Assembly: GCF_022662535.1 (NCBI RefSeq)
Contig: NZ_JAKQYM010000001.1
Span: 310,001-374,000 of the forward strand
Direction of reading: 5' to 3'
DNA: 64,000 bases
Source of the DNA: Polaribacter marinus
Lineage (GTDB): Bacteria > Bacteroidota > Bacteroidia > Flavobacteriales > Flavobacteriaceae
This document shows, piece by piece, positions 41,955-49,842 of the stretch. Position 1 is the stretch's first letter. The number at the start of each line of letters is the position of its first letter. The notes beneath the pieces are model-generated. The model had not been told where the DNA came from. It did not search any database and saw nothing but the letters and a program-made list of their open reading frames with translations. The translations under genes and the position numbers were made by a program.

Positions 41955-42962
41955 CTAAATGATATTCACTTCAATTTCTAAAGCAATTTCAAATTTTTCA
42001 AAAACTATTTTTTTGATTTCTTTTGCTAATTGATAGATTTCCATTCCCGATGCATTTCCGTAATTTACAAGAACCAAAGCTTGTTTTTCATGTACGCCAT
42101 AATTACCAAAACGTTTCCCTTTAAAGCCAGCTTGTTCTATCAACCAACCAGCAGGAACTTTAACTTCTGTTTCGGAAATTGTATAACTTGGTATGTTTGG
42201 AAAAATTTCTTGTAGTTTTATAAAATGCGATTTTAAAATTACCGGATTTTTAAAGAAGCTACCGCTGTTTCCAATTTTTTTAGGATCGGGTAATTTACTT
42301 TTTCTAATTGCAATTACAGCGTCAGAAATATCTTTTAGAGTAGGGTTTGTTATTTTTTTTGAGTTTAATTCAGACTCAATTGCTCCGTAAGAAGAGTTTA
42401 ACTGATGATTTTTTTTTGTTAATTGAAAACTTACTGAAGTAATGATATATTTACCTTTTACTTTATTCTTAAAGATAGAGTTTCTATAGCCAAAATTGCA
42501 CTCATGATTAGAAAAAGAAGCTAATTTTCCAGTTTTAATTTCAAGCGCTTCAACTTTTGTAATAGTATCTTTTACTTCAGTTCCATAAGCACCAATATTC
42601 TGAATAGGGCAGGTACCAACATTTCCAGGAATCAAGGATAAATTTTCTATCCCCCCATAATTGTTTTCTACACACCACAAAACAAATTCGTGCCAATTTT
42701 CTCCTGCATTTACGGTCAAATAAACAGAATTATCATTTTCTCTGTCAATAGAAATCCCTTTAAAATTTAGATGTACTACTAATTTATCTATATCCTTTGT
42801 GAGCAACATATTGCTTCCTCCAGAAATTAAGAAAATATCTTTTTCAACTTTTAAAAGTTGTTGTAATTGATAAACAGAATCAACAGAAATAAAACGTTTG
42901 GCATTTACAGAAATACCAAACGTATTATAATTTTTTAACGATATGTTTTCTAAAATTTCCAA
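41955..42962 (-). CDS. murB: UDP-N-acetylenolpyruvoylglucosamine reductase
   Basis: FAD enzyme of peptidoglycan precursor synthesis, 335 aa, type I. It has the start ISLKNYNTFGI, the FAD-binding ISGGSNMLL near 47-55, NIGAYGTEVKD, the catalytic loop GNSGSFFKNPV near 230 and a C-terminal domain with LVNYGNASG. The start codon is a TTG at 42960-42962 that follows the aminotransferase stop codon directly (TAATTG). No ATG is available near the expected N-terminus, and the sequence aligns well from this TTG. It is translated right after, and probably coupled to, the aminotransferase gene. Confidence 0.94.
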   Translation of the reverse strand: MEILENISLKNYNTFGISVNAKRFISVDSVYQLQQLLKVEKDIFLISGGSNMLLTKDIDKLVVHLNFKGISIDRENDNSVYLTVNAGENWHEFVLWCVENNYGGIENLSLIPGNVGTCPIQNIGAYGTEVKDTITKVEALEIKTGKLASFSNHECNFGYRNSIFKNKVKGKYIITSVSFQLTKKNHQLNSSYGAIESELNSKKITNPTLKDISDAVIAIRKSKLPDPKKIGNSGSFFKNPVILKSHFIKLQEIFPNIPSYTISETEVKVPAGWLIEQAGFKGKRFGNYGVHEKQALVLVNYGNASGMEIYQLAKEIKKIVFEKFEIALEIEVNII

Positions 42963-44153
42963 TTAATATTGGTATACTTTTAAAGCTTCTTCTAAAATAT
43001 GAATAGCTTTTAATAAACTCTCTTCGTTTAGTACATATGCAATTCTTATTTGGTTTAATCCTACTCCTGGAGTAGAGTAAAAACCTGCAGCTGGTGCCAC
43101 CATAATTGTTTCTCCATCTACATCAAAAGACTCTAGAAGCCATTGTGCAAAATGATCAGAATTTTTAATAGGCAATTCTACAATGCAATAAAAAGCTCCT
43201 TTAGGTTTTGCAACCTTTACCCCTTCTATTTTTTGCAGTCCTTCAATTAAAGTATTTCTTCTTTTTACATATTCTTCTTTTACTTCATCAAAATAACTTT
43301 GTGGAGTATCTAAAGCTGCTTCGGAAGCAATTTGTGCTAAAGTTGGCGGACTTAATCTTGCTTGTGCAAATTTTAAAACTGTTTTTATAAGCTCTTTGTT
43401 TCTAGAAACTAAACAACCAATTCTTGCGCCACACATGCTATATCTTTTAGACACAGAATCTATTACAATGGTATTGTCATTAATGCCTTCTTCTTGTAAA
43501 ATAGAATAATGTTCTATTCCGTCATAGGCAAATTCTCTATAAACTTCATCTGCAATTAAAAATAAATCGTGCTTTTTTACAATGGCAGCAAGCTTTTTAA
43601 TTTCTTCTTTGCTATACAAGTATCCTGTAGGATTTCCTGGGTTACAAATTAAAATGGCTTTTGTTTTTGGTGTAATTAATTTTTCAAACTCTTCAATAGG
43701 AGGTAAGGCAAAATTATCTTCAATTTTAGAAATTACAGGAACAATTTTTACGCCAGAAGCAGTAGAAAATCCATTGTAATTAGCATAAAAAGGTTCTGGA
43801 ATAATGACTTCATCATCAATATCCATGATACTACCAAAAGCAAACAATAAAGCTTCAGATCCCCCTGTAGTTACAATAATATCATCATGTTTTACATGAA
43901 TATTGTGTTTACTATAATAGTTGGCAATTTTGGTTCTGTATTTTTCCGATCCTTCGGATCTTGTATAAGAAATAATTTTTAAATCGTGTGCCGTAACTGC
44001 TTCTAAAGCTACTTCAGGCGTTTTAATGTCTGGTTGACCTATATTTAAATGATATACAGTTTTCCCTTGTTTGTAAGCTATTTCTGCATAAGGAACCAAT
44101 TTCCTAATAGGAGACTCTGGCATTTGAATTCCTTTCTTAGATATTGAAGGCAT
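42963..44153 (-). CDS. PLP-dependent aminotransferase (class I/II)
   Basis: A 396-aa aspartate-aminotransferase-like enzyme. It has LNIGQPDIKTPEVA at about 37-50, the substrate loop TRSEGSEKYR, the cofactor-binding TTGGSEALLFAF (91-102) and ICNPGNPTG (about 169-177), the PLP lysine in DSVSKRYSMCG (about Lys235), and the C-terminal RIAYVLNEE with the carboxylate-binding Arg. Substrate specificity (aspartate or aromatic) cannot be settled. murB follows with no gap. A 12-bp palindrome TGCAAATTTGCA at 44178-44189 overlaps the probable promoter region. Confidence 0.92.
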   Translation of the reverse strand: MPSISKKGIQMPESPIRKLVPYAEIAYKQGKTVYHLNIGQPDIKTPEVALEAVTAHDLKIISYTRSEGSEKYRTKIANYYSKHNIHVKHDDIIVTTGGSEALLFAFGSIMDIDDEVIIPEPFYANYNGFSTASGVKIVPVISKIEDNFALPPIEEFEKLITPKTKAILICNPGNPTGYLYSKEEIKKLAAIVKKHDLFLIADEVYREFAYDGIEHYSILQEEGINDNTIVIDSVSKRYSMCGARIGCLVSRNKELIKTVLKFAQARLSPPTLAQIASEAALDTPQSYFDEVKEEYVKRRNTLIEGLQKIEGVKVAKPKGAFYCIVELPIKNSDHFAQWLLESFDVDGETIMVAPAAGFYSTPGVGLNQIRIAYVLNEESLLKAIHILEEALKVYQY

Positions 44154-44177
44154 ATTTATTTTATATTAAGTTTAGTC

Positions 44178-44189
44178 TGCAAATTTGCA
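44178..44189. promoter_or_regulatory. 12-bp palindrome upstream of the aminotransferase
   Basis: TGCAAATTTGCA reads the same on both strands and lies 25 bases before the aminotransferase ATG, where a -7 promoter box would be. It may be a repressor site or chance in A+T-rich DNA. Confidence 0.25.
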
Positions 44190-44304
44190 AAATATTTTTT
44201 GGATTAAATGCTCTTAAATCAAGAAAGTTTATAATACTATATTTTGTTAAATTGATAATAAAAGGTATGAAAAAATCGTATATTCATAAAATAATTTTAA
44301 ATTT

Positions 44305-45651
44305 TTGAAAAGAAAAACATTACATATTGTTTTTATTCTCCTTTTGATTTCTTTTACAATGAATTCTCAATTGGGATTTCATTTTAAAAAATCAGCTGTA
44401 ATAAAGCAAAAAATAGATTTTAAATTAATTAATAATTTAATAGTAATTCCAATAGAAATTAATGGCAAAGAATTGTCTTTTATTTTAGATACAGGTGTTA
44501 ATAAAACAATTTTATTTAGTCTTTCAAAGAATGATAGTGTTGGGCTTAAAGATGTAAAGAAAGTTAAATTACAAGGCTTAGGTAAAGGAAACCCTGTAGA
44601 TGCTTTATTGTCAAAAAACAATAACCTTAGAATAAACAATATCTTTAGTACTAATGAAACTGTTTATGTTATTTTAAGAGATTATTTTGATTTGTCGAGT
44701 AAAATGGGAACAACTATCCATGGAATTATAGGGTATAATTTGTTAAAAAATCTAATTTTAAAAATAAACTATAATTCAAAAAAAATTACCTTTTATAATC
44801 CTAAAAAATTTAACTATAAAAATTGTAGAAAGTGTGAAATTTTTCCTTTGGAGTTTTATAGAAAGAAACCATATATAGATGTTCAGGTTCAATTAGATAC
44901 TGTTGGTAATACTGTAACGGATGTAAAAATGTTGATAGATTCTGGAGGAAGTGATGCAATTTGGTTATTTGAAGGCACTAAAGAAACAATTCAAACACCA
45001 ATATTATTTTTTAATGATATTTTAGGTGAAGGATTAAGTGGCTTTATTTATGGAAATAGAAGTAGAATACCAAAAATGAAAATAGGAAGCTTTGTTATAG
45101 AGAAACCTACGGTTTCTTTTTTAGATTCTCTATCAACAAGAAATGCTAGAAATTTTAGTAAAAGAAATGGAAGTATTGGAGGGAATATTTTAAAGAGATT
45201 TAAAGTTTGGATAGATTATCCTAACAAAAAAATTACCTTGAAAAAAAGTGCTTCACTAAAAGGCGGATTTAATTATAACATGAGTGGTTTAGATGTGGTT
45301 TACAACGGTAATAAACTTGTAAAAATAAAAGACGATACAAAAATTATTAGTTATTCAAAAGGGGACTTTACTTCAACAAGTAGTAAAACTATTTCTTTTA
45401 CTACAAATTATAGTTTTAAATTTTTACCATCCTATAAAGTAGATAAAGTTATAAACGGATCTGTTGCCGATATCGCAGGTATTAAGTCTGGTGATATTAT
45501 TTTAAAAATAAATGGAACTTCTGCTCACGATTTAAAATTAAATGATATCATTCACAAATTTCAAGAAAAAGATGGAAAAAAAATAAAGATAGAAATTAAA
45601 AGAGGAAGAGAAGTTTTAAAGTTTAATTTTCGTTTAAAAAAACGAATTTAA
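44305..45651 (+). CDS. exported retropepsin-like aspartyl protease with PDZ domain
   Basis: A 448-aa protein. It has a signal peptide (about 1-21), two aspartyl-protease-like lobes with FILDTGVNKT at about 53-62 and MLIDSGGSD at about 210-218, and a C-terminal PDZ domain (about 370-445: VDKVINGSVADIAGIKSGDIIL). The two D(T/S)G motifs in one chain suggest a duplicated, single-chain active site. It would act in the periplasm or outer membrane. The start is a TTG at 44305; an ATG at 44268 is out of frame. Its end overlaps the convergent DUF1573 gene by 4 bases. Confidence 0.85.
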   Translation: MKRKTLHIVFILLLISFTMNSQLGFHFKKSAVIKQKIDFKLINNLIVIPIEINGKELSFILDTGVNKTILFSLSKNDSVGLKDVKKVKLQGLGKGNPVDALLSKNNNLRINNIFSTNETVYVILRDYFDLSSKMGTTIHGIIGYNLLKNLILKINYNSKKITFYNPKKFNYKNCRKCEIFPLEFYRKKPYIDVQVQLDTVGNTVTDVKMLIDSGGSDAIWLFEGTKETIQTPILFFNDILGEGLSGFIYGNRSRIPKMKIGSFVIEKPTVSFLDSLSTRNARNFSKRNGSIGGNILKRFKVWIDYPNKKITLKKSASLKGGFNYNMSGLDVVYNGNKLVKIKDDTKIISYSKGDFTSTSSKTISFTTNYSFKFLPSYKVDKVINGSVADIAGIKSGDIILKINGTSAHDLKLNDIIHKFQEKDGKKIKIEIKRGREVLKFNFRLKKRI

Positions 45652-46052
45652 CTATCAGAAAGTATACTTTTTTCTTTCATTAAAGAAATTCCTTTACTAA
45701 CATATCCTTTAATTTTCACAACCTTTCTAGGGGTTTTTGCGTTCGAAAAAATAGTAATTTGTTTAGAAAAACCACCAACTCTTTTCGTGTCATAAGAAAC
45801 TTTAATTTCTCCTTTTTCACCAGGCATTATAGGGTTTTCTGGTTTTTTAGGTACTGTACAACCACATGATGATTGTATGTTTTTTATAATTAAAGGTTGA
45901 TCACCAATATTTGTAAAAATAAAAGTTCTTTCTCCGTTAGAATCTTTTGCGATTTTTCCATAATTAATCGTTTCGTTTTTAAATTGAAATTCTTGAGCAT
46001 GAACTGTAAAAGAAAATAAAAATAAAACGAAAATAGATGTAAAGCTTTTCAT
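45648..46052 (-). CDS. DUF1573 exported protein
   Basis: A 134-aa protein with a signal peptide (about 1-19, ending TVHAQ) and one Ig-like DUF1573 domain, marked by NYGKIAKDSNGERTFIFTN, the SSCGCTVP motif at about 62-69 and PGEKGEIKVSYDT. The family is widespread in Bacteroidetes and of unknown function; the paired cysteines may form a disulphide. It is monocistronic and convergent with the protease gene, and divergent from valS. Confidence 0.9.
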   Translation of the reverse strand: MKSFTSIFVLFLFSFTVHAQEFQFKNETINYGKIAKDSNGERTFIFTNIGDQPLIIKNIQSSCGCTVPKKPENPIMPGEKGEIKVSYDTKRVGGFSKQITIFSNAKTPRKVVKIKGYVSKGISLMKEKSILSDS

Positions 46053-46139
46053 AATTAAATGATTTATAGTGTAAAATTATAACTTATTTTTTGTTTTAAA
46101 AAATCAACTACTAATTTTCTCTACAAAAATAGATAATTG

Positions 46140-46147
46140 TATTTTTG
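46140..46147 (+). promoter_or_regulatory. -7 promoter box (TATTTTTG) of valS
   Basis: TATTTTTG lies 30 bases before the ATG at 46178. The TTG at 46145 is part of this box and is therefore rejected as the valS start. Confidence 0.55.
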
Positions 46148-46177
46148 CTAACTATATTTCAAAAACTATTCCAAAGT

Positions 46178-48814
46178 ATGACAATTCCATCTAAATATGA
46201 TGCAAGCCAAGTAGAAGGTAAATGGTATGACTACTGGATGAAAAATAACTATTTTCATTCTACTCCAGACGAAAGAGAACCTTATACAATTGTAATTCCT
46301 CCACCAAACGTTACCGGAGTTTTACATATGGGGCATATGTTGAATAACACAATTCAAGATGTATTAATAAGACGTGCACGTTTATTAGGTAAAAATGCTT
46401 GTTGGGTTCCTGGTACAGATCACGCATCTATTGCAACTGAAGCAAAAGTTGTTGCTAAATTAAAGGAACAAGGAATTAGTAAAAGCGATTTAACGCGTGA
46501 AGAGTTTTTACAACATGCTTTTGATTGGAAAGATGAATATGGAGGAATTATTTTAGAACAATTAAAAAAGTTAGGAGCTTCTTGTGATTGGGAAAGAACT
46601 GCTTTTACCATGGATCCAGAAATGTCTGAATCTGTAATTAAAGTTTTTGTTGATTTATATAACAAAGGCTTAATTTATAGAGGTTACAGAATGGTAAACT
46701 GGGATCCTGAAGCTAAAACAACACTTTCGGATGAAGAAGTAATTCATGAAGAAAGACAAGGCAACTTGTATTATTTAGAATATAAAATTGAAGGATCGGA
46801 AGATACTTTAACCATTGCAACAACTCGTCCAGAAACTATTTTTGGTGATACAGCAATTTGTATCAACCCAAATGACGAGCGTTTTACGCATTTAAAAGGT
46901 AAAAAAGCAATTGTTCCTTTAAGCGGAAGAGTAATTCCTATTATTGAGGATGAATATGTAGATTTAGAATTCGGTACAGGTTGTTTAAAAGTAACGCCTG
47001 CACACGATGAAAATGATAAGAATTTAGGAGATAAGCATAATTTAGAGGTTATCGATATTTTTAATGAGGATGCAACTTTAAATTCTTTTGGATTACATTA
47101 TCAAGGAAAAGATCGTTTTGTAGTTCGTAAAGAAGTTGCTCAAGAATTAGAAGAAAAAGGGATTTTAGTAAAGACTGAAGTTCACACTCATAAAGTAGGA
47201 ACCTCAGAAAGAACCAAAGCCGTTATAGAACCTCGATTATCTGATCAATGGTTTTTAAAGATGAAGGATTTAGCGCAACCTGCAATTGATGCAGTTTTGG
47301 GTGAAGATGCAGAAATCAATTTATATCCTAAGAAATTTGAAAATACCTACCGTCATTGGATGGAAAATGTACGTGATTGGAATATTTCTCGTCAACTTTG
47401 GTGGGGACAACAAATTCCTGCGTATTTCTACGGAGATGGAAAAGAAGATTTTGTAGTTGCTGAGAATATTGAGAAAGCTCTTGAGCTTGCGAAAGAGAAA
47501 ACTAATAACCAACAACTAACAACTAACAACTTGCGTCAGGATTCTGACGCACTGGATACTTGGTTTTCTTCTTGGTTGTGGCCAATGTCTGTTTTCGACG
47601 GAATTAGAAATCCAGAAAACGAAGAAATTAAATATTATTATCCAACAAACGATTTAGTTACCGGGCCAGATATTTTATTTTTCTGGGTAGCAAGAATGAT
47701 TGTTGCAGGGTATGAATACAAAGACGAAAAACCTTTCCAAAATGTTTATTTAACTGGTTTAGTTCGAGATAAACAAAGACGAAAAATGTCTAAATCTTTA
47801 GGAAACTCGCCAGATGCTTTAAAATTAATTGATGATTATGGAGCAGATGGAGTAAGAGTTGGATTGTTATTAAGTTCTGCAGCCGGTAACGATTTAATGT
47901 TCGATGAAGATTTATGTCAGCAAGGAAAAGGATTTGCCAATAAAATTTGGAATGCCTTTCGTTTGATAAAAGGTTGGGAAGTTGATGCAACTTTACCACA
48001 ACCAGAAACCTCTAAAATTGGTTTAAAATGGTACGAAGCGAAGTTTCAAAAAACGTTAACAGAAATAGAAGATCATTTCTCTAAATACCGTTTGTCGGAT
48101 GCTTTAATGGCTATTTATAAACTAATTAATGACGATTTTTCTTCATGGTTATTAGAGATTGTAAAACCTGCTTACCAGCAACCGATAGACAAAACTACGT
48201 TTGATGCAATTATTGAAGTTTTAGAAAATAACTTAAAAGTATTGCATCCATTTATGCCTTTTTTATCGGAAGATATTTGGCAATATATTGCTGATAGAAC
48301 GCCAGAAGAAGCCTTGATTATTGAGAAATATCCAGTAATAAAAGATTTTGATGCACAAATTATTGCTGATTTTGAATTTGCAACAGATGTCGTATCAGGA
48401 TTAAGAACCATCAGAAAAGATAAAAACATTTCTTTTAAAGATGCTGTAGAGTTATTTGTAATTGATAATGAAAAGAACTTAAAAGAGTTTGATGCTGTTA
48501 TTCAAAAGTTAACAAATACTTCAACAATTAATTATGTTTCAGAAAAAGTAGAAGGTGCTTCTTTTAGAGTAAAATCTAACGAATATTTTGTGCCAATTTC
48601 TATAGAGAATATAGATGTTGAGGCTGAAATTAAAAAGTTAGAAGGCGAGTTAAAAAGAGCAGAAGGTTTCTTGTTCGGAATTACAAAGAAGTTATCTAAT
48701 GAGCGTTTTGTATCAAATGCACCAGAGCAAGTTATTACTTTAGAACGTAAAAAAGAAGCAGATACAATTGCTAAAATTGATACTATAAAAAGTAGTTTGA
48801 AATCACTTAAATAA
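46178..48814 (+). CDS. valS: valyl-tRNA synthetase
   Basis: Class Ia synthetase, 878 aa, charging tRNA-Val. It has the HIGH motif VLHMGHML at about 48-55, the editing domain (about 190-340: [15 protein letters not shown]), the KMSKS motif [10 protein letters not shown] at about 535, an anticodon domain (about 600-740) and a C-terminal coiled coil (about 810-878). A low-complexity insert ([10 protein letters not shown], coded by AACTAACAAC-type repeats at about 47500-47530) precedes [14 protein letters not shown]. The ATG at 46178 is supported by the promoter box. Confidence 0.97.
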   Translation: MTIPSKYDASQVEGKWYDYWMKNNYFHSTPDEREPYTIVIPPPNVTGVLHMGHMLNNTIQDVLIRRARLLGKNACWVPGTDHASIATEAKVVAKLKEQGISKSDLTREEFLQHAFDWKDEYGGIILEQLKKLGASCDWERTAFTMDPEMSESVIKVFVDLYNKGLIYRGYRMVNWDPEAKTTLSDEEVIHEERQGNLYYLEYKIEGSEDTLTIATTRPETIFGDTAICINPNDERFTHLKGKKAIVPLSGRVIPIIEDEYVDLEFGTGCLKVTPAHDENDKNLGDKHNLEVIDIFNEDATLNSFGLHYQGKDRFVVRKEVAQELEEKGILVKTEVHTHKVGTSERTKAVIEPRLSDQWFLKMKDLAQPAIDAVLGEDAEINLYPKKFENTYRHWMENVRDWNISRQLWWGQQIPAYFYGDGKEDFVVAENIEKALELAKEKTNNQQLTTNNLRQDSDALDTWFSSWLWPMSVFDGIRNPENEEIKYYYPTNDLVTGPDILFFWVARMIVAGYEYKDEKPFQNVYLTGLVRDKQRRKMSKSLGNSPDALKLIDDYGADGVRVGLLLSSAAGNDLMFDEDLCQQGKGFANKIWNAFRLIKGWEVDATLPQPETSKIGLKWYEAKFQKTLTEIEDHFSKYRLSDALMAIYKLINDDFSSWLLEIVKPAYQQPIDKTTFDAIIEVLENNLKVLHPFMPFLSEDIWQYIADRTPEEALIIEKYPVIKDFDAQIIADFEFATDVVSGLRTIRKDKNISFKDAVELFVIDNEKNLKEFDAVIQKLTNTSTINYVSEKVEGASFRVKSNEYFVPISIENIDVEAEIKKLEGELKRAEGFLFGITKKLSNERFVSNAPEQVITLERKKEADTIAKIDTIKSSLKSLK

Positions 48815-48915
48815 ATAATGGTTTACAAAATATTTGTAAAATCATAAAAAGAAGATGATATATAATATTTTAAAAAAAAAATTGTTTATACACTATAACT
48901 ATTAAAATATAAATA

Positions 48916-49785
48916 ATGAAAAAATTAATTATTCCAATTACAATTTTGTCTTTATTAATGACTTCTTGTGTTTCAAAAAAGAAGTATGCTAGTTTAGAAA
49001 CTCAGTTTAATGAAACAAAAGGAACTCTTCAAAAAACTACTTTAGAAAAAGAAGAGTTAGAAACAAAGTTTGCAAAAATTGAACAAAGAGTAGCAAATTA
49101 TAACAAAAAAATAAATTCTTTAAAAAGTGATAATGTTACTTTGCAAAAAGAGAACGATGTTAAATTAGATATGGTTGGTAATGCAGCTGTTATTTCTAAT
49201 ATAACAAGAAAAAGAATGAATGAAACTTTAGCAAAAGTAGATCCTGCAGTTGTTGCCAAAGCAAAAACATTAAAAGATTCTTTGAATATTGCAATTTCGT
49301 ATAATTTAAAAAATAAGATCAATACTTCTGATTTAGCTACTTCTGATGATTTAAATATAGATATAGACCAAACAGTTGTAATGATATCTATTTCGGACAA
49401 ATTATTATTTAATACAGCAAGTTATCAGGTAAAACAAGGTGCTTATTCATTAATTGAAAAACTTGCCAATGTTATAAAATCTGAACCAAGTATGGACGTA
49501 ATGATTGAAGGTCATACAGATTCTAGAACTATAAGCAATATTGCAGTACAAGACAATTGGGATTTAAGTGTAAAAAGAGCAACTTCTATTGTTCGACTTT
49601 TAGAGAAAAAGTATAAAATTGAGGGAAGTAGATTAATTGCTTCTGGTAGAGGTAGTACGGTTCCTTTAGTTGATAATAATTCGGAAGAAAATAGAGCAAA
49701 AAATAGAAGAACTAGAATTGTGATTTTACCAAATTTAGATAAGTTTTTTGCTTTATTAGCAAATGAAGAACTTGCAGAAAAATAA
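48916..49785 (+). CDS. OmpA-family lipoprotein
   Basis: A 289-aa lipoprotein (signal ends LLMTSCVSKK, Cys about 18). It has a helical region with coiled-coil pattern (about 25-65), a linker, and an OmpA C-terminal peptidoglycan-binding domain (about 155-275: LLFNTASYQVKQGAYSLIEKLA, IEGHTDSRTI, DLSVKRATSIVRLL, GRGSTVPLVDNNSEENRAKNRRT in parts). It likely ties the outer membrane to the cell wall. It is alone between valS and a bidirectional terminator. Confidence 0.93.
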   Translation: MKKLIIPITILSLLMTSCVSKKKYASLETQFNETKGTLQKTTLEKEELETKFAKIEQRVANYNKKINSLKSDNVTLQKENDVKLDMVGNAAVISNITRKRMNETLAKVDPAVVAKAKTLKDSLNIAISYNLKNKINTSDLATSDDLNIDIDQTVVMISISDKLLFNTASYQVKQGAYSLIEKLANVIKSEPSMDVMIEGHTDSRTISNIAVQDNWDLSVKRATSIVRLLEKKYKIEGSRLIASGRGSTVPLVDNNSEENRAKNRRTRIVILPNLDKFFALLANEELAEK

Positions 49786-49806
49786 AATAAAAATATTGTT
49801 TTAATA

Positions 49807-49839
49807 AAAAAAGCTCCTTTATAAAGGAGCTTTTTTTTT
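49807..49839. terminator. bidirectional terminator
   Basis: AAGCTCCTTTATAAAGGAGC is a near-perfect hairpin with A-run before and nine T after. It serves the OmpA gene and the convergent oxidoreductase gene. Confidence 0.92.
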
Positions 49840-49842
49840 GTT

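Noticed and set aside
43945-43975. Short inverted repeat GATCCTTCGGATC within the aminotransferase gene
   Set aside because: It lies in a conserved coding segment (RSEGSEKY) and is best explained by codon choice.
46188-46195. CATCTAAA, as in the ECF elements, at the start of valS
   Set aside because: It is inside the coding sequence and lacks the upstream CAAGTTT block; several such 8-mers are expected by chance.
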